The notes under the pieces: generated by a model
What the model saw: the letters and a program-made list of their open reading frames with translations, nothing else
The model's database searches: none
What the model was told of the DNA's origin: nothing
Position numbers and translations under genes: made by a program
Assembly: GCF_019904155.1 (NCBI RefSeq)
Contig: NZ_JAHCMB010000148.1
Location: 167,971 to 231,970 of the forward strand
Reading direction: 5' to 3'
Source of the DNA: Paenibacillus sinensis
GTDB lineage: Bacteria > Bacillota > Bacilli > Paenibacillales > Paenibacillaceae
Length of the DNA stretch: 64,000 nucleotides
In this document: piece after piece, positions 27,823-37,254 of the stretch
How positions within the stretch are numbered: position 1 is the stretch's first letter
How the letters are laid out: each line of letters starts with the position of its first letter

Positions 27823-28920
27823 TTAATCGATGGAGACGGAATCCTGATGCATTTCGTCGCTGGACGTTTTGGTTCTGCCGAATTCCTGCTCCGCCTGAGT
27901 CTCGCTCTTGATATCGATCTTCCAGCCCGTCAGCTTGGCAGCAAGACGCGCGTTCTGCCCTTTGATCCCGATAGCAAGCGACAGCTGGTAATCAGGCACG
28001 ATCACGCGGGCCATCTTCTCAGCCTCGAACACTTGGACTTCCAGAACCTTGGAAGGACTGAGCGCATTCGCCACATATTCCTCCACGGATTCCGAATAGC
28101 GCACGATATCGATTTTCTCGCCGCGCAGCTCCGTTACGATCGTCTGGACACGCATGCCGCGAGGACCGACGCAGGAGCCCACCGGGTCCACTTCGGTATT
28201 GCGTGAATAGACGGCGATCTTGGAGCGGAAGCCCGCTTCCCGGGCCACGGACCGGATCTCGACGACTCCGTCGAAGATTTCCGGAACTTCAAGCTCGAAC
28301 AAGCGCTTCAGGAGCCCCGGATGCGTGCGGGACAGCAAAATTTGCGGACCTTTGGTCGTGTTCTCAACCTTGGTGATATAGGCCTTGATCCGCTCGCCAT
28401 GCTTGAATTTCTCACCCGGCATCAGCTCGTTCAGCGGAAGCACCGCTTCGATCTTGCCAAGGTCGACATATACATTGCGAAGATCCTGGCGCTGCACGAT
28501 ACCGGTTACGATATCCTCTTCCTTATCGATAAACGCGTTGTAGATCAGCCCCCGTTCCGCCTCGCGGATGCGCTGCGTCACGACCTGCTTGGCCGTCTGG
28601 GCGGCGATGCGTCCGAAATCTCTCGGCGTTACTTCAAGCTCGGCCACATCCTCCAGCTGAAAATGCGGATTGATCTCGCGTGCTGCCGGAAGGGAAATCT
28701 CGGTGCGCGGATCCAGCACCTCTTCCACGATCAGCTTGCGCGCATACACCTTGATGACGCCAGTGTTGCGGTTCATATCGACGCGAACGTTCTGTGCGGC
28801 GTTGAAATTGCGTTTGTAGCTGGAGATCAGCGCCGCCTCAATCGCCTCGAACAGCACATCTTTGCTGATGCCTTTCTCTCTCTCCAGTTCATTCATAGCT
28901 TCGATAAAATCCATACTCAT
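27823..28920 (-). CDS. nusA: transcription termination/antitermination factor NusA
   Basis: A 365-residue NusA: N-terminal RNA-polymerase-binding domain (about 1-125), S1 domain (about 133-200, [23 protein letters not shown]), and two KH domains (about 230-345; [15 protein letters not shown] and [23 protein letters not shown]). It lacks the acidic C-terminal repeats found in proteobacteria, as is normal for Firmicutes. The start is ATG 28920 or the in-frame ATG at 28914. It is downstream of rimP. Confidence 0.96.
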   Translation of the reverse strand: MSMDFIEAMNELEREKGISKDVLFEAIEAALISSYKRNFNAAQNVRVDMNRNTGVIKVYARKLIVEEVLDPRTEISLPAAREINPHFQLEDVAELEVTPRDFGRIAAQTAKQVVTQRIREAERGLIYNAFIDKEEDIVTGIVQRQDLRNVYVDLGKIEAVLPLNELMPGEKFKHGERIKAYITKVENTTKGPQILLSRTHPGLLKRLFELEVPEIFDGVVEIRSVAREAGFRSKIAVYSRNTEVDPVGSCVGPRGMRVQTIVTELRGEKIDIVRYSESVEEYVANALSPSKVLEVQVFEAEKMARVIVPDYQLSLAIGIKGQNARLAAKLTGWKIDIKSETQAEQEFGRTKTSSDEMHQDSVSID

Positions 28921-28968
28921 GAAAAATCCGGTCCCCCTTTCAAAACGTAAACAAGAAGTTTCAATTCT

Positions 28969-29430
28969 TTAGAAAATAATGGCCAATCTCGCGCTGGCGA
29001 CTTTGGCGTACGGAACGACATGCTGTTTTTTGCCTGCGGAGATGAGCATTTCCCCGTCCTCGAACGAAAGAAGCCGGCCTTCAAATTCCTTCAGGCCCCC
29101 GATCGTCTCATAGGTGGTGACGAATACATCCTTGCCTACAGCCTTGCTCACTTCCTCCGCCTTCTTAAGCGGACGTTCGGCCCCCGGAGAGGATACCTCC
29201 AGGAAATAGGCGCCCGGAATCGGGTCGTTCTCGTCCAGCTTTGCGCTGAGGTGCTCGCTGATAACTCCGCAGTCGTCGATATCGATGCCGCCATCCTTGT
29301 CCACGAATATGCGGAGGAAGAAGTTGGAGCCTTCCTTCACATATTCGACATCCACCAGTTCGAATCCATTTTCGTCCAGATAGGGTTTCAGCATCGTTTC
29401 AACTGTGTCCTTGATTTTGGGTGCGCTCAA
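28969..29430 (-). CDS. rimP: ribosome maturation factor RimP
   Basis: A 153-residue RimP (KIKDTVETMLKPYLDENGFELVDVEYVKEG in frame; FVDKDGGIDIDDCGVISEHLSAKLD; VSSPGAERPLKK), needed for 30S assembly. Two TTG starts are possible, 29430 (10 bases after GGAGG) and 29436 (4 bases); I prefer 29430. It heads the nusA-infB cluster. A 9-bp hairpin (29476-29511) and two palindromic repeats lie upstream. Confidence 0.93.
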   Translation of the reverse strand: MSAPKIKDTVETMLKPYLDENGFELVDVEYVKEGSNFFLRIFVDKDGGIDIDDCGVISEHLSAKLDENDPIPGAYFLEVSSPGAERPLKKAEEVSKAVGKDVFVTTYETIGGLKEFEGRLLSFEDGEMLISAGKKQHVVPYAKVASARLAIIF

Positions 29431-29475
29431 ATACAACTAACCTCCACGTACTTGTCTTATGCTCTATGCAAGGAT

Positions 29476-29511
29476 AAACGCCTGAGGGCATCATACAGAC
29501 ACCAGGCGTTT
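29476..29511 (-). promoter_or_regulatory. hairpin in the rimP-nusA leader
   Basis: Perfect 9-bp arms with an 18-base loop, followed on the minus strand by ATCCTT. It could attenuate transcription into the operon; the T-tract is poor. Confidence 0.4.
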
Positions 29512-29516
29512 AGCGA

Positions 29517-29565
29517 GAAATATAAGGCTTTTAATAAGCAAAACGCTTATAAATTCTTATATTTC
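29517..29565. repeat. nested-palindrome repeat, copy 2
   Basis: GAAATATAAG-7-ATAAGC-5-GCTTAT-5-CTTATATTTC: outer arms 10 bp, inner arms 6 bp, all perfect. Confidence 0.65.
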
Positions 29566-29693
29566 AATAAGAAACGGCTGCGCCGCCATCCGGCCATAAT
29601 CAGGGTGCGGCATGCTGCGGCGTTGTTGCCGTCAGGGCTTCCCGTAGCCTGGAAGCACGGCAGAAACGTCCGTGTACCATCCGCTTCCCGTTA

Positions 29694-29739
29694 AAATATA
29701 AGATATCTCATAAGCGGGACGCTTATAACTCTTATATTT
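29694..29739. repeat. nested-palindrome repeat, copy 3
   Basis: AAATATAAG-7-ATAAGC-5-GCTTAT-4-CTTATATTT: same plan and orientation as copy 2, 128 bases away, immediately next to the polC terminator. Confidence 0.65.
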
Positions 29740-29770
29740 CAAAGATAAAGAGTGGGTTTCCCCACTCTCT
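29740..29770 (-). terminator. Rho-independent terminator of polC
   Basis: AGAGTGGG/CCCACTCT with a GAAA loop on the minus strand, followed by the tail TTATCTTTG, about 90 bases after the polC stop. Confidence 0.65.
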
Positions 29771-29858
29771 GCGCAACGGATCTTATCTCATTATTACCAG
29801 AAAAATTATACCATAGCCTTACATCACTGACAAGTGCCGGCCCTTTACTCCCGTTCTC

Positions 29859-32800
29859 CTAGAAGAGGGATAACTGGTTGCTCTCCGGAAGTCCGCGGAA
29901 GCAGCCCATATTGGTCAAGAGTTCGACAATTGTCTTGCTCGCCTTGGACTTCTGCTGGAAGTCCTCGATCGACAGGAACTCACCCGCATCCTTCGCGGCC
30001 GCGATGTTCTTCGCAGCGTTCTCGCCGATCCCCGCCAGCGCGGAGAACGGTGGAATCAAGCTCTCGCCATCGACCGTAAACTTGGTCGCATCCGACCGGT
30101 ACAGGTCCAGAGGCTTGAAGGTAAAGCCCCGCGCCGTCATTTCCAGCGCCATCTCCAGAATCGGAAGCAGCGCCTTCTCCTTCGGCAGCGCCTGGAACCC
30201 TTTGGCTTCGATCTCGATGATTGCCTTCAGAATGGCGTCGTAGCCCTGACAGCATAATTCGATGTCGAAATCGGCCGCCCGGACTGAGAAATAGGTCGCA
30301 TAGTACTCGATCGGACGATAAAGCTTGAAGTAGGCGGTCCGAACGGCGGAAATAACGTAAGCCGCAGCATGCGCCTTCGGGAACATGTACTGGATCTTGA
30401 GGCAGGAATCGATATACCAGGCCGGAACCTTGCATTTCTTCATTTCCTCGATCCACTCCGGCGTAAGCCCCTTGCCCTTACGAACGCTCTCGGTAATTTT
30501 GAAGGCCAGGCCCGCGTCCATGCCGGCTTTGTAGATCAGATAGAGCATGATATCGTCGCGGCAGCCGATAACGGTCTTGATGTTGCAGGTGCCGTTCTTG
30601 ATCAGTTCCTGGGCATTGCCGAGCCAGACGCCCGTTCCGTGGGACAGACCGGAAATCTGTAGAAGGTCGGCAAAGCTCGACGGCTTGGATTCGATGAGCA
30701 TCTGGCGAACGAACTTCGTGCCCATCTCCGGCACTCCGTAGGTGGCGACCGGCGTCCGGATTTGCTCCGGGGAAACACCGAGCGATTCCGTGGAATTGAA
30801 CATACTCATAACCTTTGGGTCGTTCATCGGAATAGTCGTCGGGTCGATGCCAGTCAAATCCTGAAGCATACGCATCATAGTCGGATCGTCATGCCCCAGA
30901 ATATCGAGCTTCAGGAGGTTCGAGTCAAATGCGTGATAATCAAAATGGGTTGTCTTCCATTCGGCATTGACATCGTCGGCCGGATACTGCACCGGGGTGA
31001 TGTCCTCAACTTCCATATAATCCGGAACGACGACAATCCCGCCCGGATGCTGGCCGGTGCTTCGTTTGACACCCGTGCAGCCTGCGGCCAGACGCTGAAG
31101 CTCCGCTCCCCGCCAGCGTTTGTGATGGTCTTCCTCGTATTTCTTGGCGAACCCGTACGCCGTCTTCTCGGCGACGGTTCCGATCGTGCCGGCACGGAAG
31201 ACACTCTTCTCGCCGAACATGACCTTCGTGAAATTATGCGCCTCCGGCTGGTACTCGCCGGAGAAGTTAAGGTCGATATCGGGGACCTTGTCTCCCTTGA
31301 AGCCGAGGAATGTCTCGAAGGGGATGTCCTGGCCTTCTCCCTTCATGGGCTGCCCGCAATCCGGACACAGCTTGTCCGGAAGGTCAAATCCGCTCGGCAC
31401 GCTGCCGTCGAGAAACCATTCGCTGTGCCGGCACTCGGAGTTGCGGCAAATATAGTGTGCCGGCAGCGGATTAACCTCGGAGATGCCGAGAAACATTGCG
31501 ACGACGGATGAACCGACGGAGCCCCGGGAGCCGACGAGATAGCCGTCGCGGTTCGATTTTTTAACAAGCCGCTCCGAGATCAGATAGTTGGCCGAGAAGC
31601 CGTATTTGATGATCGGCGCCAGCTCCTTTTCCAATCGGGCAGTTACGACCTCGGGCAGTTCCTCGCCGTAAATCTCTCTCGCCGTCCGGTAGCAGGTCTC
31701 GCGGATCTCTTCGTCCGCCCCTTCGATGTTCGGGGTGAACAGCTCGCTCGGAAAGAGCGGGTATTCCTCGAAGCGTTCGGCCAGCTCCACCGTGTTCGTG
31801 ACAACGACTTCCATTGCCTTCTCGGAGCCGAGGAACGAGAATTCCTCCAGCATCTCCTCCGTGGTCCGGAAGTGAGCGTCAGGCTTGCGCTGATCCTTAA
31901 GCGGGCTGAAACCGGTGATGCCGTGAATCGTAATATCGCGGAACAGCTTGTCGCGCGGCTCCAGGTAATGCACATTCCCGGTTGCGATTACCGGCTTGTT
32001 CAATTTCTCCCCGATCTCGCAAATCCGTCTGACGACATCCCGCAGTTCCTCGGGGCTGGCGACGAATCCTTTGTCCACCAGATGCATGTACATCGTCAGC
32101 GGCTGGATTTCCAGCACATCGTAGAACTCGGCGACCTCTATCGCCTCTTCAACCGTTTTGTTCAGCACCGTCTCGAAGAACTCGCCGCGCTCGCATCCCG
32201 AGATAACGAGAAGACCGTCGCGCAGCTCTGTCAGTTTCGACTTGGGAATGCAGGGAACCCGTTTGAAGTATTCCGTATGCGACATTGAAATCAGCTTGTA
32301 CAAATTCTTCTTCCCTGTTGCATTGAGCGCATAAATCCCGCAGTGGAACGGACGGGTATTGGACAGATCGGTGCCGACATAGTCGTTGAGCCGGTCCAGC
32401 ATCGTCAGTCCCTTCAGCTTCTCGGCGTCGGCCAGCAGCCCGTTCAGGATTCCTCCGAGCGCAACGGTATCGTCAACCGCCCGGTGATGGCTCTCCAGCA
32501 GCACCTTGTATTTGTCGGCCAGTGTGTTCAGCCGGTGATTCTTCATCGTCGGATGCAGCAGACGGGCAAGCTCCAACGTGTCCAGAAACGGATTCGGCAG
32601 CACCTGCCGTCCGTACTTGAGCAGCGAGGCCTGGATAAAGCCCATATCAAACCGCGCGTTGTGCGCAACCAGGACGCCATCACCGATAAATTCGACGAAC
32701 TCGTCAAGAACCGGCTCCAGATCGGGAGCATCCTTGACCATTTCATCCGTGATGTTGGTCAGCTGCTGGATATGATATGGAATTTTCTCATGCGGATTAA

Positions 32801-34184
32801 CGAAGGTTGAATACCTATCGATTTCTTGGCCGCCCTGCATCTTCACGGCCGCAAGCTCCGTTATGTTGTTGCGGGTAATCGACAGACCGGTGGTCTCGAT
32901 ATCGAATACGATATAAACTGCATCCTTCAGCGAAATCGGCAGCGGATTCTCGACGACGTTGACTGCATCGTTAACTACATTCGCCTCGACGCCGTACAGC
33001 ATCTTGATCCCGTTCTTCTTGGCCGCTTTGGCGGCGTCAGGGTAGCATTGGACCCCGCCGTGATCGGTAACCGCGATAGCCGGATGTCCCCATTTGGCAG
33101 CTGTCTTGATATAAGCATCTACCGGTGACACAGCATCCATCGTGCTCATCGTAGTATGAAGATGAAACTCTACCCGTTTGTTGGCGGCATTGTCCTTGCG
33201 AGCAGGAGGAGCCACCACTTCAGACAGGTCTGATGGGATCATCACCAGCTCCGGTGTCTGCATGAAACGGTCGTATTCCACTCGCCCGCGGGCCTTGACC
33301 CATTTGCCGTTGGCCAGCTGGCTCATGATCTTCAGGTCATCCTTGGTCTTCGCGAACATCTTGATCTGCAATGAGTCGGTAAAGTCGGTCAGATTATAGG
33401 TGAACAGCGTGCTGCCGTTGCGCAGCTCTTTGGTGTCCAGGCCAAATATCGTTCCCTGAACGGCGATCTTCTTCTCTTCATCCTGGATTTCGATAATCGG
33501 AACCGGCTGGTCCTTGATCTCATAACCCACCTGAAGCGGAACAGCTTCTTCATCACCGCTGTCTCCCGCCGGAAGCTCGGCCTCCATCGCGGTCATCATC
33601 TGTTCGATAAATTCCCGCTGCTCCTGCTGGAGCTTCTGCTGGAATTCCTCGAACTCTTCTGCCTTGTTCTCCTTCTCTTCCAGCAGAATTTTGACGTTCA
33701 GCCGCAATCCGAAATATTTCTCATAGAATTTGACGATCGCGCCGTCGATGCCCTTCTTCTTCGCCAGATCCAGCGACATCTGGTCGCCCATCTTGAGCAG
33801 CAGATTCTCGCCTTGAAGCTCCTGATGAGACCGGGTAAGCCAGCCGTTGACCGAAGGGATTTCACGGTGAACCCACTCCAGGAACAGGCCCCAGTATTCC
33901 TGAACAATATCGGAACGGCTCACCTGATCCTCATACAGGAACAAAAAGCCGACCTTCGCGATATGCTGAAGCCGCTCCCGCATGCGGACGCAGAACGTCC
34001 GGTAAGCCTGTGCGGGCACAAGAGTCGGCTTCGCCACGACGATCATCCAGTCCCGATTGCCTCTGCTGATCTCGACCCGTTCGATATAACCGTCGAGGAA
34101 ATAGGGATCGACCAGCGCGGGCGGCACTTCTCCCTGCTTCATGAGCAGCTCGAATCGTTTTCTTTTCTCCTCGCTAAATGCCAT
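29859..34184 (-). CDS. polC: DNA polymerase III alpha subunit, PolC type
   Basis: A 1441-residue Gram-positive replicative polymerase. Order of domains: N-terminal region and OB fold (about 1-320), PHP domain (begins EFHLHTTMSTMDAVS, about 330) interrupted by the 3'-5' exonuclease (VFDIETTGL about 425, VAHNARFDMGFI, HRAVDDT), then the PHP remainder, palm with PDIDLNFSGEYQ, and the zinc-binding module in CRNSECRHSEWF...CPDCGQ. The start is ATG 34184 with AAGGTGGGGG 4 bases upstream. It has its usual place after proS and ahead of rimP-nusA, with an inverted repeat upstream and a terminator downstream. Confidence 0.97.
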   Translation of the reverse strand: MAFSEEKRKRFELLMKQGEVPPALVDPYFLDGYIERVEISRGNRDWMIVVAKPTLVPAQAYRTFCVRMRERLQHIAKVGFLFLYEDQVSRSDIVQEYWGLFLEWVHREIPSVNGWLTRSHQELQGENLLLKMGDQMSLDLAKKKGIDGAIVKFYEKYFGLRLNVKILLEEKENKAEEFEEFQQKLQQEQREFIEQMMTAMEAELPAGDSGDEEAVPLQVGYEIKDQPVPIIEIQDEEKKIAVQGTIFGLDTKELRNGSTLFTYNLTDFTDSLQIKMFAKTKDDLKIMSQLANGKWVKARGRVEYDRFMQTPELVMIPSDLSEVVAPPARKDNAANKRVEFHLHTTMSTMDAVSPVDAYIKTAAKWGHPAIAVTDHGGVQCYPDAAKAAKKNGIKMLYGVEANVVNDAVNVVENPLPISLKDAVYIVFDIETTGLSITRNNITELAAVKMQGGQEIDRYSTFVNPHEKIPYHIQQLTNITDEMVKDAPDLEPVLDEFVEFIGDGVLVAHNARFDMGFIQASLLKYGRQVLPNPFLDTLELARLLHPTMKNHRLNTLADKYKVLLESHHRAVDDTVALGGILNGLLADAEKLKGLTMLDRLNDYVGTDLSNTRPFHCGIYALNATGKKNLYKLISMSHTEYFKRVPCIPKSKLTELRDGLLVISGCERGEFFETVLNKTVEEAIEVAEFYDVLEIQPLTMYMHLVDKGFVASPEELRDVVRRICEIGEKLNKPVIATGNVHYLEPRDKLFRDITIHGITGFSPLKDQRKPDAHFRTTEEMLEEFSFLGSEKAMEVVVTNTVELAERFEEYPLFPSELFTPNIEGADEEIRETCYRTAREIYGEELPEVVTARLEKELAPIIKYGFSANYLISERLVKKSNRDGYLVGSRGSVGSSVVAMFLGISEVNPLPAHYICRNSECRHSEWFLDGSVPSGFDLPDKLCPDCGQPMKGEGQDIPFETFLGFKGDKVPDIDLNFSGEYQPEAHNFTKVMFGEKSVFRAGTIGTVAEKTAYGFAKKYEEDHHKRWRGAELQRLAAGCTGVKRSTGQHPGGIVVVPDYMEVEDITPVQYPADDVNAEWKTTHFDYHAFDSNLLKLDILGHDDPTMMRMLQDLTGIDPTTIPMNDPKVMSMFNSTESLGVSPEQIRTPVATYGVPEMGTKFVRQMLIESKPSSFADLLQISGLSHGTGVWLGNAQELIKNGTCNIKTVIGCRDDIMLYLIYKAGMDAGLAFKITESVRKGKGLTPEWIEEMKKCKVPAWYIDSCLKIQYMFPKAHAAAYVISAVRTAYFKLYRPIEYYATYFSVRAADFDIELCCQGYDAILKAIIEIEAKGFQALPKEKALLPILEMALEMTARGFTFKPLDLYRSDATKFTVDGESLIPPFSALAGIGENAAKNIAAAKDAGEFLSIEDFQQKSKASKTIVELLTNMGCFRGLPESNQLSLF

Positions 34185-34233
34185 GCTTCCCCCACCTTTA
34201 CATTCCCCGATAAAGCGAGGTCTATGCTGATGC

Positions 34234-34275
34234 ATATAGGCAGGGCAAGCTTCTGAGGCTTATCCCTGCCTATAT
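34234..34275. repeat. perfect 12-bp inverted repeat between proS and polC
   Basis: ATATAGGCAGGG (34234-34245) and CCCTGCCTATAT (34264-34275) with an inner AAGC/GCTT; loop 18 bases. There is no T-tract on the minus strand, so a terminator for proS is doubtful; it starts 50 bases upstream of the polC start. Confidence 0.5.
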
Positions 34276-34365
34276 AGGTAATTGCGTCCGGTTATCTCCT
34301 GCAACTTCACAATCTATCTCTATGTTAATCGAAATCCGGATTCCCTTCCAGGGTCCCCGGCACTT

Positions 34366-35814
34366 TTAATAGGCTTTGGCAAAAACCACCGTATGCTGCG
34401 CCGGCTTGCCGCAGCAAATACAGGTGCTCTTCGTCTCGGCTGGCTCGAACGGAATGTTCCGGCTCGTCGCGCCGGTCTCTTCCTTCACTTTTGCCTCGCA
34501 GGCATCGTCGCCGCACCAGCCGGCCAGCGCAAAGCCGCGTTTCTCTTCCATCTCGTTCTTCAGCTCGTCCATCGTGTCTGCGGAATAGAAATGCTCTTCG
34601 CGGAATTTCAAGGCACGCTCATACATTTCCTGGTGAACCTGTTCCAGCATCTCTTTCACTTCTTCTATGAGGCGGTCCTGCTGGACAACTTTCTTCTCGC
34701 CGCTGATCCGTGATACGAGCACGCAGACGCCGTTCTCCATATCGCGGGGTCCAAGCTCCAGTCTCACCGGTACGCCGCGCATTTCATACTCATTGAACTT
34801 CCAGCCTGGCGTTACATCGGTACGATCGTCCACACGGACGCGGACACCGGCTGATTTCAGTTCCTTGAACAGTTCATCCGTGCGGGCCACAACCGCCTCG
34901 CGCGTCTTCGGCGGTCCGATCGGAATCATGATCACCTGGGTCGGGGCTACCTTCGGAGGCAGCGCAAGGCCGCGGTCATCACCGTGAACCATGATCATGG
35001 AACCGATCATTCGGGTGCTTGTTCCCCATGAAGTCGTATGCACATATTCAAGATTATTCTCGCGGCTTAAGTATTGGATGTCAAAAGCGACTGCAAACTT
35101 GGTGCCGAGGTAATGGGATGTGCCCGCCTGCACGGCTCGTCCGTCCTTCATCATCGCCTCGATCGAGAAGGTGTCCACCGCTCCGGCGAAGCGCTCGGAA
35201 GGCGTCTTCTGTCCCGTGATGACCGGAATCGCCAGATAGCCTTCTACGAAATCGCGGTAGACTTCCAGCATCCGCATCGTCTCTTCGCGGGCTTCCTCTT
35301 CGTTCTCATGGGCCGTATGGCCTTCCTGCCACAGGAATTCACTCGTCCGAAGGAACGGAAGCGTCCGCTTCTCCCAGCGCACCACGTTCGCCCACTGGTT
35401 GATCAGAACCGGAAGATCGCGGTAGGATTGAATCCATTTGGAGTACATATGGCCGATCATCGTCTCTGAAGTCGGACGAATTGCCAGACGCTCTTCCAGC
35501 TTATCTCCGCCGGCTTCCGTTACCCACGGAAGTTCCGGATTGAAGCCTTCGACATGCTCCTTCTCTTTCTGGAAAAAGCTCTCGGGAATGAACAGCGGGA
35601 AATAGGCGTTCCGGTGTCCTGTTTCTTTAAAGCGCCGGTTCATCTCTTCCTGGATATGCTCCCAGATTTCAAATCCGTCCGGTTTGAACACGATACAGCC
35701 GCGGACCGGGGAGTAGTCCATAAGGTCCGCTTTCTTGATCACATCGATATACCAACGCGAGAAGTCTTCGCCCTGCGGCGTAATTTCCGTAACAAATTGC
35801 TTGTCTTTAGCCAT
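34366..35814 (-). CDS. proS: prolyl-tRNA synthetase, short archaeal/eukaryotic type
   Basis: A 482-residue class II synthetase of the short type (ProS type 3): motif 2 region RWEKRTLPFLRTSEFLWQEGHTAH, TVDTFSIEAMMKDGRAVQAGTSHYLG-type motif, motif 3 GDDRGLALPP, an anticodon-binding domain, and a C-terminal zinc-like end (STCICCGKPAQHTVVFAKAY). It lacks the editing insertion of the about 570-residue bacterial-type enzyme that occupies this locus in B. subtilis. The start is ATG 35814. It follows rseP after 64 bases that hold a hairpin. Confidence 0.95.
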   Translation of the reverse strand: MAKDKQFVTEITPQGEDFSRWYIDVIKKADLMDYSPVRGCIVFKPDGFEIWEHIQEEMNRRFKETGHRNAYFPLFIPESFFQKEKEHVEGFNPELPWVTEAGGDKLEERLAIRPTSETMIGHMYSKWIQSYRDLPVLINQWANVVRWEKRTLPFLRTSEFLWQEGHTAHENEEEAREETMRMLEVYRDFVEGYLAIPVITGQKTPSERFAGAVDTFSIEAMMKDGRAVQAGTSHYLGTKFAVAFDIQYLSRENNLEYVHTTSWGTSTRMIGSMIMVHGDDRGLALPPKVAPTQVIMIPIGPPKTREAVVARTDELFKELKSAGVRVRVDDRTDVTPGWKFNEYEMRGVPVRLELGPRDMENGVCVLVSRISGEKKVVQQDRLIEEVKEMLEQVHQEMYERALKFREEHFYSADTMDELKNEMEEKRGFALAGWCGDDACEAKVKEETGATSRNIPFEPAETKSTCICCGKPAQHTVVFAKAY

Positions 35815-35840
35815 ATAATGGTATTCCTCCCGTTAATAAG

Positions 35841-35867
35841 CCCTGCCCGGCAATCAACCGGACAAGG
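35841..35867 (-). terminator. hairpin between rseP and proS
   Basis: A 10-bp stem including G-U pairs (35858-35867 with 35841-35850), loop 7 bases; the minus-strand tail CTTATTAACG is poor in T, so it may only attenuate. Confidence 0.35.
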
Positions 35868-35878
35868 CCGAAGCAATA

Positions 35879-37153
35879 TTAGCCGCTGATGAGCCGCAAT
35901 ATATCGTTGTACGTTACGGCAATCATCAGAAGAAAGAGCATAGCGAAGCCTACGAAATGAACCATTCCTTCCCTTCCGGGATCAATAGGCTTGCCGCGCA
36001 GCGCCTCCACTCCGAGAAAGACGAGACGGCTGCCGTCAAGCGCCGGAATCGGCAGAAGGTTGAAAATACCAAGATAGAGACTGAGTATCGCCGTCCAATG
36101 GGTGAGGTAGACGATGCCCTGCTGGGCAATCCGCCCTGTAAGCTCCATCGTTCCGACGGGTCCGCTCAAATCATTCATGTTGAAATTGTTGATTAGCTGA
36201 CGGAATCCGAGGAAGATTTGTTCTGTCGTATCCACCATCATTTTTCCAGACAGCGTGAAGGTCTCTCCTATCCCGGCGTCCCTTGTCGGAAGCATCGGAC
36301 TTATACCGACCTTACCGCCCTCCTGACCTTCCATCGTACGCGGCGTCATTGTGACTGTAAAAGTCTCGTCTCCACGCTTGATCGTCCATTCCATCGGTTT
36401 GCCCTTGGACTCGGAAGTCAGATCGATCATCTTCTGATAATCGGCGCCGATCTTCTTGCCGTTAATCGAATCGACAATATCGCCCTTCTGCAGACCTGCC
36501 GCTTCGGCGGGCATTCCTTTGGACACATCGCCTACGACCACATAAGTAGGATTCTCTACGGCGACTCCCGCCATCTGGATATAGATGCCGAACAGGATAA
36601 AGGCAAGCAGGAAGTTCATGACCGGACCTGCAAGAATGGCAATCGCACGCTGGCCGACCGTTTTGCTGCCGAACTGCCGGTCTCGCGGCGCAATCTGAAT
36701 CTGCTGGCTGCCTTTGACCATCATCGCCTGCGGATGTACGGAATAAGTCTCGACCTCGCCGTCAACGTCCAGACGGATCTGCAGATCATCTTCCAGATCG
36801 ACATATTGGGCCTCACCCCGGATCACATTGCGGCGGGTGTCCAGCTGATCCAGATAGATGCTCTTAATGACTTTGCCTTCCCCCAGCCGGACCGCAATGG
36901 TCTGGCCGGACGATATTTCCACAATCTCCGGATCCTCGCCTGCCATACGGGCATAGCCGCCGAACGGCAGAAGCCGCAGGGTAAATTGGGTCTCTCCCCT
37001 TTTATACGAGAACAGTTTCGGACCGAAACCGATAGCAAACTCCCGCACCAGGATACCGGCTCGTTTGGCGAAGTAATAATGCCCCCATTCATGCACGGTA
37101 ACCAGGACAAAAAACATGAGCACCGTCAAAAAGACGATTCTAACCATTTCCAT
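35879..37153 (-). CDS. rseP: intramembrane zinc metalloprotease RseP/RasP (site-2 protease)
   Basis: A 424-residue membrane protease with HEWGH in the first membrane helix (near residue 21), a second helix after a PDZ domain region (about 200-280, SKGMPAEAAGLQKGDIVDSINGKKI), and the NPDG-like motif in IPALDGSRLVF near the C-terminus. RasP cleaves anti-sigma factors and signal-peptide remnants in the membrane. The start is ATG 37153, 9 bases after AAGGAGG; the longer TTG start abuts the site. It is downstream of dxr and upstream of proS, as in B. subtilis. Confidence 0.95.
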   Translation of the reverse strand: MEMVRIVFLTVLMFFVLVTVHEWGHYYFAKRAGILVREFAIGFGPKLFSYKRGETQFTLRLLPFGGYARMAGEDPEIVEISSGQTIAVRLGEGKVIKSIYLDQLDTRRNVIRGEAQYVDLEDDLQIRLDVDGEVETYSVHPQAMMVKGSQQIQIAPRDRQFGSKTVGQRAIAILAGPVMNFLLAFILFGIYIQMAGVAVENPTYVVVGDVSKGMPAEAAGLQKGDIVDSINGKKIGADYQKMIDLTSESKGKPMEWTIKRGDETFTVTMTPRTMEGQEGGKVGISPMLPTRDAGIGETFTLSGKMMVDTTEQIFLGFRQLINNFNMNDLSGPVGTMELTGRIAQQGIVYLTHWTAILSLYLGIFNLLPIPALDGSRLVFLGVEALRGKPIDPGREGMVHFVGFAMLFLLMIAVTYNDILRLISG

Positions 37154-37254
37154 GTTTGGCAACCTCCTTCTGGTGAAAGACCGAAGTATGTCCTTTTAAT
37201 TTATCATTATTCTCCGATCCGGCACAAGAGAATCAGCCAAGCCCTGTCAATTTG

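Larger units (their letters stand above)
29431..29858. other. 428-base intergenic region between polC and rimP
   Basis: No gene. In transcription order it contains the polC terminator (29740-29770), palindromic repeat copy 3 (29694-29739), a GC-rich 128-base stretch without recognised features, repeat copy 2 (29517-29565) and a perfect 9-bp hairpin AAACGCCTG/CAGGCGTTT (29476-29511) about 46 bases before rimP. The rimP promoter was not pinned down. Confidence 0.6.

Noticed and set aside
37198..37227. Possible promoter of rseP (TTGTGC-18-TAAATT)
   Set aside because: Both boxes are poor matches, and the nearby TTGACA has no -10 at proper distance.
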